64,000 nt of DNA from an uncultured Rhodospirillales bacterium (GCA_913060675.1 CAJXUS010000016.1:1-64000); one strand, 5' to 3'. Counted from the stretch's first letter, positions 28,042 to 37,246 are shown. Notes: generated by a model from the letters alone, not told the origin. Numbers and translations are program-made.

Positions 28042-28110
28042 TAAGGACAGACTGCCTCTGAATTTGCAGCTATCCTTATACATGATCGTCAACTGAAGGT
28101 GTGTACGACC

Positions 28111-28683
28111 ATGCGACAGCTCATCAATAAAATATATTCCATCAGCGGATGGACAGCTGCATTTTTTATCGTTGCGATCTGCGTTACCGTTATGGCCCAA
28201 GTCGTACTTAACCTCGCTGATCGGTTAAGCAGTGTGATAACGGGCGAAGCAATCGGCCTTACCATTCCATCATACGCGGACTTCACTGGATTTTTCCTTG
28301 CTGGCGCTTCATTCCTAGCCCTTGCTTACACCTTACGCGACGGCAGCCATATTCGCGTTTCTCTATTACTCCAACATCTGGCCCCCAAAATACGTCATTT
28401 TGTAGAGATCTGGTGCTTGGGTATCGCCTCGGCAATGGCGATCTATTTCACGGTTTATACTGGTTTTTTAGTCCACGAATCATACACCTATAATGACCTG
28501 TCTCCTGGCATGATTGCCGTTCCGATCTGGATACCAATGCTCCCCATGCTGATCGGACTAGCCGTTCTCTCACTTGCCCTTGTCGATGAATTGGTCGGCG
28601 TCCTCTGCGGCCGGGAGCCCAGCTATGAAGGCAAAGGCGAGAACTTACTGGAACAAGATCATGCCGATCTTCATGCGGAATAG
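28111..28683 (+). CDS. TRAP transporter small permease (DctQ family)
   Basis: This 190-residue protein with four predicted membrane helices has the DctQ pattern TIPSYADFTGFFLAGASFLA and LRDGSHIRVSLLLQHL. The ATG at 28111 is chosen because GAAGGTG lies about ten bases upstream; an in-frame GTG at 28099 would add four residues. It has a short charged C-terminal tail (YEGKGENLLEQDHADLHAE). The large permease gene follows after 12 bp. Confidence 0.88.
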   Translation: MRQLINKIYSISGWTAAFFIVAICVTVMAQVVLNLADRLSSVITGEAIGLTIPSYADFTGFFLAGASFLALAYTLRDGSHIRVSLLLQHLAPKIRHFVEIWCLGIASAMAIYFTVYTGFLVHESYTYNDLSPGMIAVPIWIPMLPMLIGLAVLSLALVDELVGVLCGREPSYEGKGENLLEQDHADLHAE

Positions 28684-28695
28684 GGGACCAAAAAC

Positions 28696-29991
28696 ATGTC
28701 TGAAATCTATCTAACACTTCTCTTATTACTGACACTCTTTGCCTTACTCGGCTCTGGTGTTTGGGTTGCCTTCTCCCTTTTCGGCGTCGGCCTTTTTGGT
28801 ATGATTGCCTTCACAGATGCCCCGGTCGGCGACGTTCTGGCCACCACAGCTTGGGGCGCAAGTAATTCTTGGGCGCTTGCTGCTCTGCCTTTATTTATTT
28901 GGATGGGGGAAATTCTGTTCCGCTCTCGTCTATCTGAGGACATGTTCAGTGGCCTTTCGCCCTGGATGGGGAAAATTCCGGGAAAACTGTTACATGTAAA
29001 CATCTTTGGCTGCGCAATTTTTGCAGCAGTTTCCGGCTCATCCGCAGCAACAGCTGCGACCATTGGCAAGATGTCGATACCCGAACTTTCCAAGCGTAAA
29101 TATCCAGAAAGCATGATGATCGGCACGCTCGCGGGGTCCGCGACACTGGGGCTTTTGATCCCGCCTTCAATCATCTTGATTGTTTACGGTGTCGCGACCG
29201 AGCAGTCCATTGCCCGCCTCTTTATTGCGGGCGTGGTACCTGGTCTTCTGCTAGTAGCTCTATTCGTGGGATATGTTGCCATTTGGGCTTTACTGAACAA
29301 AGAACTTTTGCCTGATATTATCGAAGAGATTTCGTTTGTAGAAAAGATCAAACGCGCAAGAAGCCTGCTTCCCGTTATCATCTTGATTTCCGGGGTTATT
29401 GGCTCAATCTATTCCGGCATTGCATCCCCAACCGATGCAGCCGCCGTAGGCGTCACCTTAGCTCTAGTACTGTCGTGGTACACAGGTGATCTTAACAAGA
29501 CCACCTTTATGGAAGGCTTGATGGGGGCGACTAAGACATCTTGCATGATCGCCTTTATTCTAGCTGGCGCGGCTTTCTTGACCGTTGCCATGGGCTTTAC
29601 CGGCATCCCTAAACTATTAGCAATTTGGATTGGCGGCCTAGGACTAAGCACTTACGGTCTTCTTGCTGCCCTAACAGTTTTCTTTGTCGTCCTAGGCTGT
29701 TTCTTGGATGGCATTAGCGTCGTGGTTCTCACCACTTCCGTGATCATGCCGTTGGTCGAACAAGCTGGTATCGATCCATTATGGTTTGGTATCTATATTG
29801 TTATCGTTGTTGAAATGTCACAGATAACACCACCAGTGGGCTTCAACCTCTTTGTCTTACAGGCTCTAACTGGAAGAAATATCCTAACCGTGGCTAAAGC
29901 AGCCCTTCCCTTCTTCGGCCTCTTGATCTTGGCACTAGCTATAATCATTGCCGTACCAGAGATCGTGACCTATCTTCCCAACAACATGTAA
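28696..29991 (+). CDS. TRAP transporter large permease (DctM family)
   Basis: This 431-residue polytopic permease has PLFIWMGEILFRSRLSEDMF near residue 63, FAAVSGSSAATAATIGKMSI near residue 107, LGLLIPPSIILIVYGVATEQ near residue 152 and a late EMSQITPPVGFNLFVLQALT. AGGGGACC precedes the start. With the preceding two genes it forms a complete second TRAP system, unlike the first in gene order and sequence. Confidence 0.93.
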   Translation: MSEIYLTLLLLLTLFALLGSGVWVAFSLFGVGLFGMIAFTDAPVGDVLATTAWGASNSWALAALPLFIWMGEILFRSRLSEDMFSGLSPWMGKIPGKLLHVNIFGCAIFAAVSGSSAATAATIGKMSIPELSKRKYPESMMIGTLAGSATLGLLIPPSIILIVYGVATEQSIARLFIAGVVPGLLLVALFVGYVAIWALLNKELLPDIIEEISFVEKIKRARSLLPVIILISGVIGSIYSGIASPTDAAAVGVTLALVLSWYTGDLNKTTFMEGLMGATKTSCMIAFILAGAAFLTVAMGFTGIPKLLAIWIGGLGLSTYGLLAALTVFFVVLGCFLDGISVVVLTTSVIMPLVEQAGIDPLWFGIYIVIVVEMSQITPPVGFNLFVLQALTGRNILTVAKAALPFFGLLILALAIIIAVPEIVTYLPNNM

Positions 29992-30047
29992 ACAGGATTA
30001 CTCCTAAAACTGATCACACCATATTCACTCAATAAGAAGGCCCTGTA

Positions 30048-30578
30048 ATGTCTGATTCTGCTGATACACCAAAACCACCTCGCCCTATCGTTTCTTCGGA
30101 GCATTTGGCAAGTGAGAATGGTTGGCAGATGAGTGAATTGGAATACGGCATGATCATTGCCTTTAATGGCTTTTCACGTTGGATGGTCCGCTGCATGAAC
30201 GCAGCGGGCCATCAGGACTTCAACCCTCTTGATGTTCTGGTGCTGCACAATGTGAACCATCGCAACCGGGAAAAACGGCTGAACGACATTTGTTTTGTCC
30301 TCAATGTTGAAGATCCCCACACCGTGAACTATTCCCTTAAAAAGCTGATCAAAGCCAAGCTGGTCAAGGGCACGAAACGCGGGAAAGAGATCTTCTACTC
30401 CACGACAGAAGAGGGCGCTGAAGCTTGCACTGAATATCGTAAAATTCGTGAACTTTGTCTGATTGACCCCGCGATTTCGACGGATTCAAAATCAGATGAA
30501 ATTACCCATACCGCTCAAGTATTGCGCAGCATTTCGGGGCTCTACGATCAGGCATCAAGAGCGGCTGCCTCGCTCTAA
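30048..30578 (+). CDS. Winged-helix (MarR-like) DNA-binding protein
   Basis: This 176-residue soluble protein has a winged-helix core at residues 40-130: LDVLVLHNVNHRNREKRLND, then CFVLNVEDPHTVNYSLKKLI (recognition helix) and a wing (KLVKGTKRGKEIFYSTTEEG). It fits the predicted MarR-related winged-helix family. It comes 56 bp after the TRAP large permease on the same strand, so it is probably part of that operon and regulates it or the divergent pxp genes. Confidence 0.82.
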   Translation: MSDSADTPKPPRPIVSSEHLASENGWQMSELEYGMIIAFNGFSRWMVRCMNAAGHQDFNPLDVLVLHNVNHRNREKRLNDICFVLNVEDPHTVNYSLKKLIKAKLVKGTKRGKEIFYSTTEEGAEACTEYRKIRELCLIDPAISTDSKSDEITHTAQVLRSISGLYDQASRAAASL

Positions 30579-30854
30579 CCTATGAACGGCCCCTAAACGA
30601 CAAGCCTTAGTTTTTGGTAGCATCCCCGAAAGACATTCTACCATTTTCTTGTGATTGAGTTCACTTCCGCGGCATCCTGAATTAGAAAATTTGCGCAATA
30701 TCCCGACTTGTTTTACCCTCAAACAATAAGAGGCGCGAAAACAGGCGCGCCCAGCAGACAAAAGAGCTGCGACATATAATAAATAACAATAGGCCGTTTC
30801 TCCCTTTGTAGATTTTGGTGTGAAATTTGTTCTATTGACGTCTGGGACAAAAAA

Positions 30855-31832
30855 ATGGGATCTGCGACAAATCACGCGGTGCATGTGGAAAGCACTTTGG
30901 AAGCCAATGGTGCCGCCAAGCATGCTATCGCAGCATCTTGGCGTCGGTCAAAACTTCTCCATCAACTTCACCCCGATCACAATCACCCTCCTGAACGCAT
31001 GTCTTCCAGGGAACTCAAAGAAGCACAAGAACAACTTGGCTCTTTGATAAGTACAGCTGAAAGCAGTTTAGACAGACTGTATCTCGCGGTAGGAAATGTT
31101 GGATGCTGTGTCGTTCTCGCGGATGCCAACGGGGTCGCAGTTGATCGTCGCGGCGCCACTGCCGATGACAAGACGTTTCGGGAATGGGGACTTTGGACCG
31201 GATCTTTTTGGAGCGAAGACAGCGAAGGCACGAACGGCATAGGCACATGCATTGTCGAAAAACGTGCGCTCACCATCCATAAAGAACAACACTTTCACAG
31301 CAAAAACACCAGCCTCTCATGTAGTGCTGCGCCGATCTTTGATCACGAAGGCAAGCTTATCGCGGCCATAGACGTTTCTTCCAGCCGTGCAGATCTTACA
31401 GCTGAGTTTGCCCGCGTTATCTCCATGTCGGTTGTGGATGCCGCTCGCCACATTGAATCTGAGCACTTTCGACAAACCTTTTCCGATGCCGATATTATTC
31501 TAACCTCACCGGCACAAGGACAAACGGGGCTTGCAAATGAGCTTAGCGCATCACTTCTTGCCGTTAATCAAGATGGCATCGTTGTAGGGGCAACTCGTGG
31601 AGCCCGGCGCATTTACGGCCTATCAGACCACGCCCTAAAAACGCCTCTCCTTCTATCTGACCTCTACGGTAAAGAAGTAAACCATGCCAAAGAATACGAA
31701 TTGGCAGAAAGGCGCGTCATTCTTCAAGCCTTAGCCCATACGAATGGGAACGTGTCTGCAGCAGCCACGGCGATGGGAATCAGCCGCGCGACACTTCATC
31801 GTAAAATAAAGTTTTTAGGTCTGGAAATTTAG
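30855..31832 (+). CDS. GAF-domain regulator with Fis-type HTH, no AAA+ domain
   Basis: This 325-residue protein resembles AcoR-type activators at both ends but not in the middle. Residues 75-200 form a GAF sensor (FWSEDSEGTNGIGTCIVEKR, SCSAAPIFDHEGKLIAAIDV). Residues 225-265 are PAS-like (LAVNQDGIVVGATRGARRIY). The C-terminus is a Fis helix-turn-helix (GNVSAAATAMGISRATLHRK). The sigma-54-interacting AAA+ module with GAFTGA and Walker motifs is absent, so it must regulate without sigma-54 ATPase activity. The neighbouring TRAP/pxp genes are plausible targets. Confidence 0.85.
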   Translation: MGSATNHAVHVESTLEANGAAKHAIAASWRRSKLLHQLHPDHNHPPERMSSRELKEAQEQLGSLISTAESSLDRLYLAVGNVGCCVVLADANGVAVDRRGATADDKTFREWGLWTGSFWSEDSEGTNGIGTCIVEKRALTIHKEQHFHSKNTSLSCSAAPIFDHEGKLIAAIDVSSSRADLTAEFARVISMSVVDAARHIESEHFRQTFSDADIILTSPAQGQTGLANELSASLLAVNQDGIVVGATRGARRIYGLSDHALKTPLLLSDLYGKEVNHAKEYELAERRVILQALAHTNGNVSAAATAMGISRATLHRKIKFLGLEI

Positions 31833-31856
31833 CCCCCACTTCACCTCTAACAGTCA

Positions 31857-32858
31857 TCAGGCTGACCGTGTTAAAACCCCGTGCTTTTTCAACAATCGTC
31901 TGAACTGATGATAACTTAATCCCATAGCTTGAGCAGCATCGGTTTGATTAAAATGATGCCGCTCCAAGGCCTCCGTCAGCAGTTGCATTTCAAAGCCACT
32001 CACCGTTTTTGCAAAATCTTCAACGACATCTGGTTTCGGTAATTTTGCACCCTCACCCTTTGGGGCTTCATCAGAACCAAAACGCCAAGGACTATCAAAC
32101 GGATTGATATAGATATGGTCAATTGCCTTATCCTGAGGCGGCAACCGACAAATCGTCCGCTCCACAGCATTACGCAGTTCCCTGATATTCCCTGGCCATC
32201 GATACCCAAGCAACTGCCTTTGCGCTTGATCAGTAAACCCTGGAAATAAATCACGCTCAACTTCGCGCGTTACCTCAATTGCAAAATGTCTGGCCATAGT
32301 TAAGATATCTTTTGGGCGCACCCTCAAAGGCGGTAAGGTGATCACATCAAAAGCGAGGCGATCTAGAAGATCCGCACGAAACTCTCCTTTTTCAGCAAGA
32401 GCCGGTAAATCGACATTAGCCGCGCCAATTACCCGGACATCAACATTAAGGGTCTCGCTACCACCCACCCTCTCGAATTCCCCGTACTCTATAATCCTCA
32501 AGACTTTCTCTTGAACCGCCTGTGACGCAGTTGCAATCTCATCGAGGATAAGTGTTCCGCCATCTGCTCGCTCGAACCGCCCGATATGTGTCTTTTGCGC
32601 GCCAGTAAAGGCACCACGTTCATGGCCAAAAAGCTCACTTTCCAACAAACTATCTGTAAGTGCGGCACAGTTGATCTTAACCAGCGGACCATCCCACCGC
32701 TTGGACAGATAATGTAGGCGGGAAGTAAAAAGCTCCTTACCTGTTCCCCTCTCTCCAACAACCAGACAAGGCTTATCAATAAGGGCCAACCGGGAGGTCT
32801 TTTCGACCACATCCAGAAAAATGGGGTCTTCCCCGATTATATTTACGCGTGTGTCCAT
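31857..32858 (-). CDS. pspF: Phage-shock-protein operon activator PspF
   Basis: This 333-residue sigma-54 enhancer-binding protein has no N-terminal sensor domain. The AAA+ domain shows Walker A GERGTGKE (residues 37-44), the sigma-54 contact loop GAFTGA near residue 82, Walker B GGTLILDE and the arginine-finger region. A Fis-type helix-turn-helix ends the protein (FNQTDAAQAMGLSYHQFRRL). It is divergent from pspA, whose upstream region holds a sigma-54 promoter. PspA is known to inhibit PspF until membrane stress releases it. Confidence 0.95.
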   Translation of the reverse strand: MDTRVNIIGEDPIFLDVVEKTSRLALIDKPCLVVGERGTGKELFTSRLHYLSKRWDGPLVKINCAALTDSLLESELFGHERGAFTGAQKTHIGRFERADGGTLILDEIATASQAVQEKVLRIIEYGEFERVGGSETLNVDVRVIGAANVDLPALAEKGEFRADLLDRLAFDVITLPPLRVRPKDILTMARHFAIEVTREVERDLFPGFTDQAQRQLLGYRWPGNIRELRNAVERTICRLPPQDKAIDHIYINPFDSPWRFGSDEAPKGEGAKLPKPDVVEDFAKTVSGFEMQLLTEALERHHFNQTDAAQAMGLSYHQFRRLLKKHGVLTRSA

Positions 32859-32967
32859 GCACTATTATACCGCTATTCGTTATCTAAAATCGACACTTAT
32901 TATCGTTTATTTTTAGCTCCAATCTTACCCACCCAAGTAACTTACTGATTTTAAACACTTGTATGAA

Positions 32968-32984
32968 TTGGCACGCGGCATGCA
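32968..32984 (+). promoter_or_regulatory. Sigma-54 promoter of pspABC
   Basis: TTGGCACGCGGCATGCA matches the -24/-12 consensus (TGGCAC, five bases, then TTGC with A for the first T). The GG and GC are exactly 12 bases apart. It lies about 41 bp before pspA and opposite pspF, as in other psp systems. Confidence 0.88.
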
Positions 32985-33024
32985 AAGCACTGAGAAATTA
33001 CTTAGTCCTCGAAAGGAAATTGTT

Positions 33025-33693
33025 ATGAGTATCTTTTCCCGTCTCACCGACATCGTTAATTCCAACGTGAATTCTCTGTTGGATCGTGCGGAAGACCCGG
33101 AAAAAATGGCCCGCCTGATGATACAGGAAATGGAAGACACCTTGATTGAAGTCAGGTCTTCTTCCGTTAAAGCCATCGCAGATAAAAAAGACATCGAGAA
33201 AAAACTCGTGAGCTTAGAATCCTCACAACAAGAATGGGCTGGAAAAGCTGAATTTGCCTTAAACAAAGGTCGGGACGATCTCGCCAAAGGCGCCCTGCTT
33301 GCAAAGAGGAGAATTGAGGAACAGGCCGAAGCCTTGAAAAACGAGTTATCTTTCATAGATGAAAGCCTCGCCAAGTCCAGTGATGACCTATCCAAACTCC
33401 AGGCAAAACTCGACGAAGCCAAGGCCAAGAAAAAATCTATGGAAATTCGTTTAAATACAGCGGAGAAGCGGGTTAAACTACGCAAAACAACTTATGACGG
33501 ACGTGTAGATGATGCACTTTCCCGCTATGACAACCTTGAACGTAAGATTACAGAACTTGATGCAGAAGCTGATTCATATGATCTTGGCCGCAAAAAATCT
33601 CTAAACGATGAGTTTTCAGAACTTGAGGCTGATTCAGAAATCGCCGACGAACTCGCGTCGCTTAAAGCTAAAATGGCCAAGTCAAAAAAATAA
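33025..33693 (+). CDS. pspA: Phage shock protein A
   Basis: This 222-residue all-helical PspA/IM30 (ESCRT-III-like) protein binds stressed membranes and restrains PspF. It starts FSRLTDIVNSNVNSLLDRAE, followed by the conserved DPEKMARLMIQEMEDTL, and continues as long coiled coils to about residue 190. The ATG at 33025 is preceded by GAAAGGA; upstream in-frame codons fall across the promoter. It is the first gene after the sigma-54 promoter. Confidence 0.96.
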   Translation: MSIFSRLTDIVNSNVNSLLDRAEDPEKMARLMIQEMEDTLIEVRSSSVKAIADKKDIEKKLVSLESSQQEWAGKAEFALNKGRDDLAKGALLAKRRIEEQAEALKNELSFIDESLAKSSDDLSKLQAKLDEAKAKKKSMEIRLNTAEKRVKLRKTTYDGRVDDALSRYDNLERKITELDAEADSYDLGRKKSLNDEFSELEADSEIADELASLKAKMAKSKK

Positions 33694-33770
33694 AGAGGCC
33701 TTCGGCTGTGAGTGCCCTAGCGGCTCGAAATCGGATTAAGCCAGGTTAAAAAAGAAAGAGATCGGAAAAA

Positions 33771-33998
33771 ATGAGCTTCGCTGTGGTTTTATTCGTCCCC
33801 TTGGTTGTCTTTTTGTCAATCGTCGCGCCGCTATGGATCATTTTCCACTACGTCACGAAGTGGAAATCCATAAAGAAACAAGATTTGGGGAACGGCATGA
33901 TTGCCGTTCCAAAAGAGGAAATATTGAAACTGCGTGAGGTAGCGAAAAAGCTGGCAGACCGGGTTACAACACTCGAAAGAGTACTAGAGCAAGACTAA
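33771..33998 (+). CDS. pspB: Phage shock protein B
   Basis: This 75-residue protein has one N-terminal membrane helix (residues 4-28) followed by a basic turn and a coiled-coil tail (EEILKLREVAKKLADRVTTL), as in E. coli PspB. It works with PspC to relay membrane stress to PspA. It sits between pspA and pspC on one transcript. Confidence 0.93.
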   Translation: MSFAVVLFVPLVVFLSIVAPLWIIFHYVTKWKSIKKQDLGNGMIAVPKEEILKLREVAKKLADRVTTLERVLEQD

Positions 33999-34027
33999 GC
34001 GCAAGATTAAGTGGACGGATTATTTTA

Positions 34028-34507
34028 ATGCAAAATCATCAAAAAAGACATCATCACTACAAGGCACCGGAGCACCATGGCCCGATCCGCCGCGTAACCC
34101 AGGCACTTGCCAATAAATTTAACATTCCACGGAAACTGGTTCTAGTTGGATTTATCATTGGTGTATTTGTGAACTTCTTACTGACACTGATTGTCTTTCT
34201 AATCGCCCTCTATTGGACTAATAACCCCGAAAAGGTTGAGCGTAAGCTTAACGAAGCAGCGACTAAAATTCGCAATTGGACATCCCCAAGCAAGAGTAGT
34301 TCGCACCAAAACCAATACGCCTACGCAGGTTCGACTACACAAGCCAACCGCCCCGAACCCGCGCAAGATGTTGATTTTGACTTTTCCGACCTATGTCGCC
34401 AATTCGACGATCTCGAACGACGCACGGCAGGCATGGAAAAGCACGTCTCATCAGAAGAATACAATTTGAACAAAGAGTTCAGAGAAATGAAAAAGAACGA
34501 CAAGTAG
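34028..34507 (+). CDS. pspC: Phage shock protein C
   Basis: This 159-residue protein has a PspC domain at about residues 19-75 (amphipathic start GPIRRVTQALANKFNIPRKL, then one long membrane segment FIIGVFVNFLLTLIVFLIAL). A C-terminal soluble part rich in polar residues ends in a charged helix (FSDLCRQFDDLERRTAGMEK). The N-terminus has a histidine-rich stretch (HQKRHHHYKAPEHH). It is the last gene of pspABC and is followed by a terminator. Confidence 0.9.
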   Translation: MQNHQKRHHHYKAPEHHGPIRRVTQALANKFNIPRKLVLVGFIIGVFVNFLLTLIVFLIALYWTNNPEKVERKLNEAATKIRNWTSPSKSSSHQNQYAYAGSTTQANRPEPAQDVDFDFSDLCRQFDDLERRTAGMEKHVSSEEYNLNKEFREMKKNDK

Positions 34508-34562
34508 CCTTCTTTTCCAATAAGAGTACAATGACACCCCTTTTCTAATTCAGATACAGCAA

Positions 34563-34589
34563 AAGGCCCCAGATTTTGGGGCCTTCTTT
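34563..34589. terminator. Terminator between pspC and nadV
   Basis: AAGGCCCCA and TTGGGGCCTT form a stem around a short loop, with CTTTAT on the plus side and a TTTTGC tract on the minus side. It can serve both convergent transcripts. Confidence 0.85.
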
Positions 34590-34610
34590 ATCAACACCTG
34601 TTTTCGAACC

Positions 34611-36023
34611 CTAGCCATTAAGAGCAACAAACTCAGCCCCAGCCAAGACCCGAACATTGGCAAGATTGGTGGTATTATATAGTTTACCATTTCTGAATAC
34701 GATCTTGAGAAGATCCTCCTGATCCGGCTTGCGGTTTTCCTTACGGATTGTTTGGTACTCACCATTCTGACAAATCAAGGCCAATCGGCCCTTTTTAGAT
34801 CGCTTGCCCTGGTCAGTAGCAGGATCTTTATAAACATCCCTCCAATAGCCACTAACTTTCAGAGCAGAGCACTTCATGGCAAACCCTAAAGTGTCGCGAT
34901 TGATTTGCTGCAAAAGTCCCCCGCCCATACCAAATGAAATGTTATCGGCAGAAAATCCAGCCTCCAACAGATTTTCCAGTATGACTTCAATGGAAGAGCT
35001 CGTAATCCCATCACCTTGAATAACACGAACAGCAGGGTTCAAGACCTTGTAGCCTTTAGCATTTGTGCTGGACCCAAACTTTTCAGCCAGAATTTTGATA
35101 CAATCAATGGGAACAATGGTCGGATCACCACTATCTGGCCGCACCACCAAAGTAGCACCACTATCCAAAACGTCTTGCTTTAACATCCCTCCCCATAATG
35201 CTTCCGTAGCATTATAGATGTCGTAACTATCGGACACGCAGGCAACAAGACTACCTGGCTTAGCAAACTGTTTAATCATATTCTTGAAGGCATCCAATTC
35301 ACCATCTCGACCGCCCCAAGTTGTCATGGTTGAATGCTCAGAAGCAGGAATAGAAAAGCCAGCCATCGGTTCATTGTAGTATTTTTTAGCGGCCAAAACC
35401 CCCGACACAGTATCCGTACCCATGAAGTTAACCAGGTGTGCCATGCCACCCAAAGCAGCACTTTCCCTTGAAGAGACCCCTCTTGCTCCAAAGTCGTGTA
35501 GCTTGAAGCCGATCTGTCCCTCCGGGTCTTCGCTGGATTTCACCAAAGCGTCCCATATAACTTTTTTGGCCATATAGCTGTTGGTTGCAACAGTAGAGGG
35601 GTACCAAACCGCTCGCAACAAGGCCGTTTCCATATAAGAGGTTAACCAAGAACACTTCGGATCAGTATTAATAACCTCAACCATAACATTGCTGTTCGGC
35701 AAGATCGTTCCCTCGGCGGCAGCCCTGATCTCCAATGGCAAGAAACCATCGTGATCATTCAAGATGTAATACCAGCCCTCTTTATTGAAAGGCTCGCCGT
35801 GTCCCTGCCAAAACATTTCGGCTTCATCTATCATTTCCAAAGTAATCGGTTTGGATAGATACTCCTTTAAATAAGCCTGAAGGCCAAAAACGATTGCTTT
35901 ATCCCAACCGCAATCTGAGCCGCGCGCCTCGATATAGGAAGACTGCTCTTCAGAACCGCTTGGCATCTGTAAGAAGTGAGATCCCTTGTAGGAATCAGTA
36001 TCAAGGATAATATTATCAAACAT
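34611..36023 (-). CDS. nadV: Nicotinamide phosphoribosyltransferase
   Basis: This 470-residue NAMPT-type enzyme makes NMN from nicotinamide and PRPP. Signatures include DTDSYKGSHFLQMP at the N-terminus, LHDFGARGVSSRESA near residue 173, SIPASEHSTMTTWG near residue 224 (with the catalytic-loop histidine), RPDSGDP near residue 291, and QGDGI followed by GMGGGLLQQINRDT. Length and motifs distinguish it from the nicotinate enzyme PncB. With NadM, encoded upstream, it gives a two-step nicotinamide-to-NAD route that skips deamidation. The gene has its own structured leader. Confidence 0.95.
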   Translation of the reverse strand: MFDNIILDTDSYKGSHFLQMPSGSEEQSSYIEARGSDCGWDKAIVFGLQAYLKEYLSKPITLEMIDEAEMFWQGHGEPFNKEGWYYILNDHDGFLPLEIRAAAEGTILPNSNVMVEVINTDPKCSWLTSYMETALLRAVWYPSTVATNSYMAKKVIWDALVKSSEDPEGQIGFKLHDFGARGVSSRESAALGGMAHLVNFMGTDTVSGVLAAKKYYNEPMAGFSIPASEHSTMTTWGGRDGELDAFKNMIKQFAKPGSLVACVSDSYDIYNATEALWGGMLKQDVLDSGATLVVRPDSGDPTIVPIDCIKILAEKFGSSTNAKGYKVLNPAVRVIQGDGITSSSIEVILENLLEAGFSADNISFGMGGGLLQQINRDTLGFAMKCSALKVSGYWRDVYKDPATDQGKRSKKGRLALICQNGEYQTIRKENRKPDQEDLLKIVFRNGKLYNTTNLANVRVLAGAEFVALNG

Positions 36024-36087
36024 AGCAAAAGCTCCTTTTGCTGACTTGGAACCGACGGGTCTATCCCAGTGGCTCCTTCATACTAGC
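36024..36087 (-). promoter_or_regulatory. Structured 5' leader of nadV (candidate riboswitch)
   Basis: Read on the minus strand, GCTAGTATGAA (36077-36087) is followed by a six-pair stem GGAGCC/GGTTCC (36071-36076 with 36048-36053). The stem encloses the 17-nt loop ACTGGGATAGACCCGTC, whose GGG and CCC can pair. A second hairpin, AGCAAAAG-GAG-CTTTTGCT (36024-36042), places the ribosome binding site AAGGAG inside a perfect eight-pair stem just before the ATG. The nadM leader has the same plan with compensating base changes. No known riboswitch family is assigned. Confidence 0.75.
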
Positions 36088-36124
36088 TCCAAAAAACCCG
36101 GAGCACTTTTCACCTACGCGCGCC

Positions 36125-37246
36125 TTAACTAAGGCGCGCTTTCATCACTTGAATAATATCATAATGATCTTCAAAAAAATTCTCGGCTTTAAGTGTCGCA
36201 AGCTCAACCCATTCGGCATGCGCAGCATCATCTCCACCTTTAACCTTTGGCAGAGGACCATCAGGTAATTTGACAAGGTACGCTTGGGTTATAATCCGCC
36301 CGCGCGCTGATCTGTGAGGATCATCAAAGGTTTGAACTGATTGAATATTCCCCTTTAGAACCGGCACCGGAACTTTCAATCCAGTTTCCTCTCGCAACTC
36401 CCTAATCATGGAATTTATCAGAGTCTCATCACTCCTAATATAGCCACCTGGCAGAGCAGACAATCCACGGCCTGGCATCGCGCCACGGCGCACCAACAAG
36501 ATGTGACCACTTTGAATAATGACGGCATCAACGGTATTAAACGTTGGCGGATAAGCTAGGGTTTCGAACTGTTTCTTGAAATTACTTATGAACTTATTTT
36601 CCGCCACCAAAAAGGTATAGGCATCGTTGGAGAGAAACTCTTTTAAAAACCCAAACGTTGCGGCTGGCACAACATGCTCGGAAATTAATGGGTTACTGCG
36701 AAAGAAATCATTTCTGATATCAGTAGAGTTAAAAATGACCTTTTGAGACACGTTTTCGCTCTTCCAACGCGGAAACAGATTTAAGTAATAGGAACTTTCA
36801 TCTTTGGAATAACCGATCAATCCTATCCGGCTTTGCTTATCTCCATACTCACCCACAACGCCAGCGACTGAAGATTGGATCTCTTCAACCCAGGCGGTAT
36901 CGTTGTACGTACGATCTTTAATATTTACAAAAACCACCTGTTCACGCACATCGCTAGGCAAAGCTTCCAAGATAATTTTAGAACGCTCACTTGCTGTAAA
37001 AGGATTACGGAGCGAACGTGCTGCACCCGCAGATCCGATGCATATAATAATTTTTTGCGATAGCTTTAAAGCCTGCGTGATGACAGCAAGATGACCGTTA
37101 TGAAACGGCTGAAACCGACCAATAAAGACTAAAAAATCGTATTTATATGTCTTTAATGTGGATGAGGGTATCTCAATCTGTTTATTCAGAGAGATAGTCT
37201 TTCTTGAACCCTTCGACGGATTCTCTTTGAGCCCTGTAGAGGACAT
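36125..37246 (-). CDS. nadM: Bifunctional NMN adenylyltransferase / Nudix hydrolase (NadM-Nudix)
   Basis: This 373-residue fusion has a nucleotidyltransferase part (residues 34-205: FIGRFQPFHNGHLAVI with the HxGH-type motif, and GLIGYSKDESSYYLNLFP) that makes NAD from NMN and ATP. The Nudix part (residues 230-373) has a full Nudix box (GGYIRSDETLINSMIREL, then REETGL) and probably cleaves ADP-ribose. The same fusion is known in Synechocystis and some large phages. It lies 101 bp upstream of nadV on the same strand. An N-terminal extension of about 33 residues before the catalytic domain is unusual. Confidence 0.93.
   Translation of the reverse strand: MSSTGLKENPSKGSRKTISLNKQIEIPSSTLKTYKYDFLVFIGRFQPFHNGHLAVITQALKLSQKIIICIGSAGAARSLRNPFTASERSKIILEALPSDVREQVVFVNIKDRTYNDTAWVEEIQSSVAGVVGEYGDKQSRIGLIGYSKDESSYYLNLFPRWKSENVSQKVIFNSTDIRNDFFRSNPLISEHVVPAATFGFLKEFLSNDAYTFLVAENKFISNFKKQFETLAYPPTFNTVDAVIIQSGHILLVRRGAMPGRGLSALPGGYIRSDETLINSMIRELREETGLKVPVPVLKGNIQSVQTFDDPHRSARGRIITQAYLVKLPDGPLPKVKGGDDAAHAEWVELATLKAENFFEDHYDIIQVMKARLS

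Noticed and set aside
36086..36104. GCTCC/GGAGC hairpin between nadM and nadV as a terminator of nadM
   Set aside because: The stem is five pairs and the T-tract is inside the loop, not after the stem, so it is not a standard terminator. It may still affect the nadV leader.
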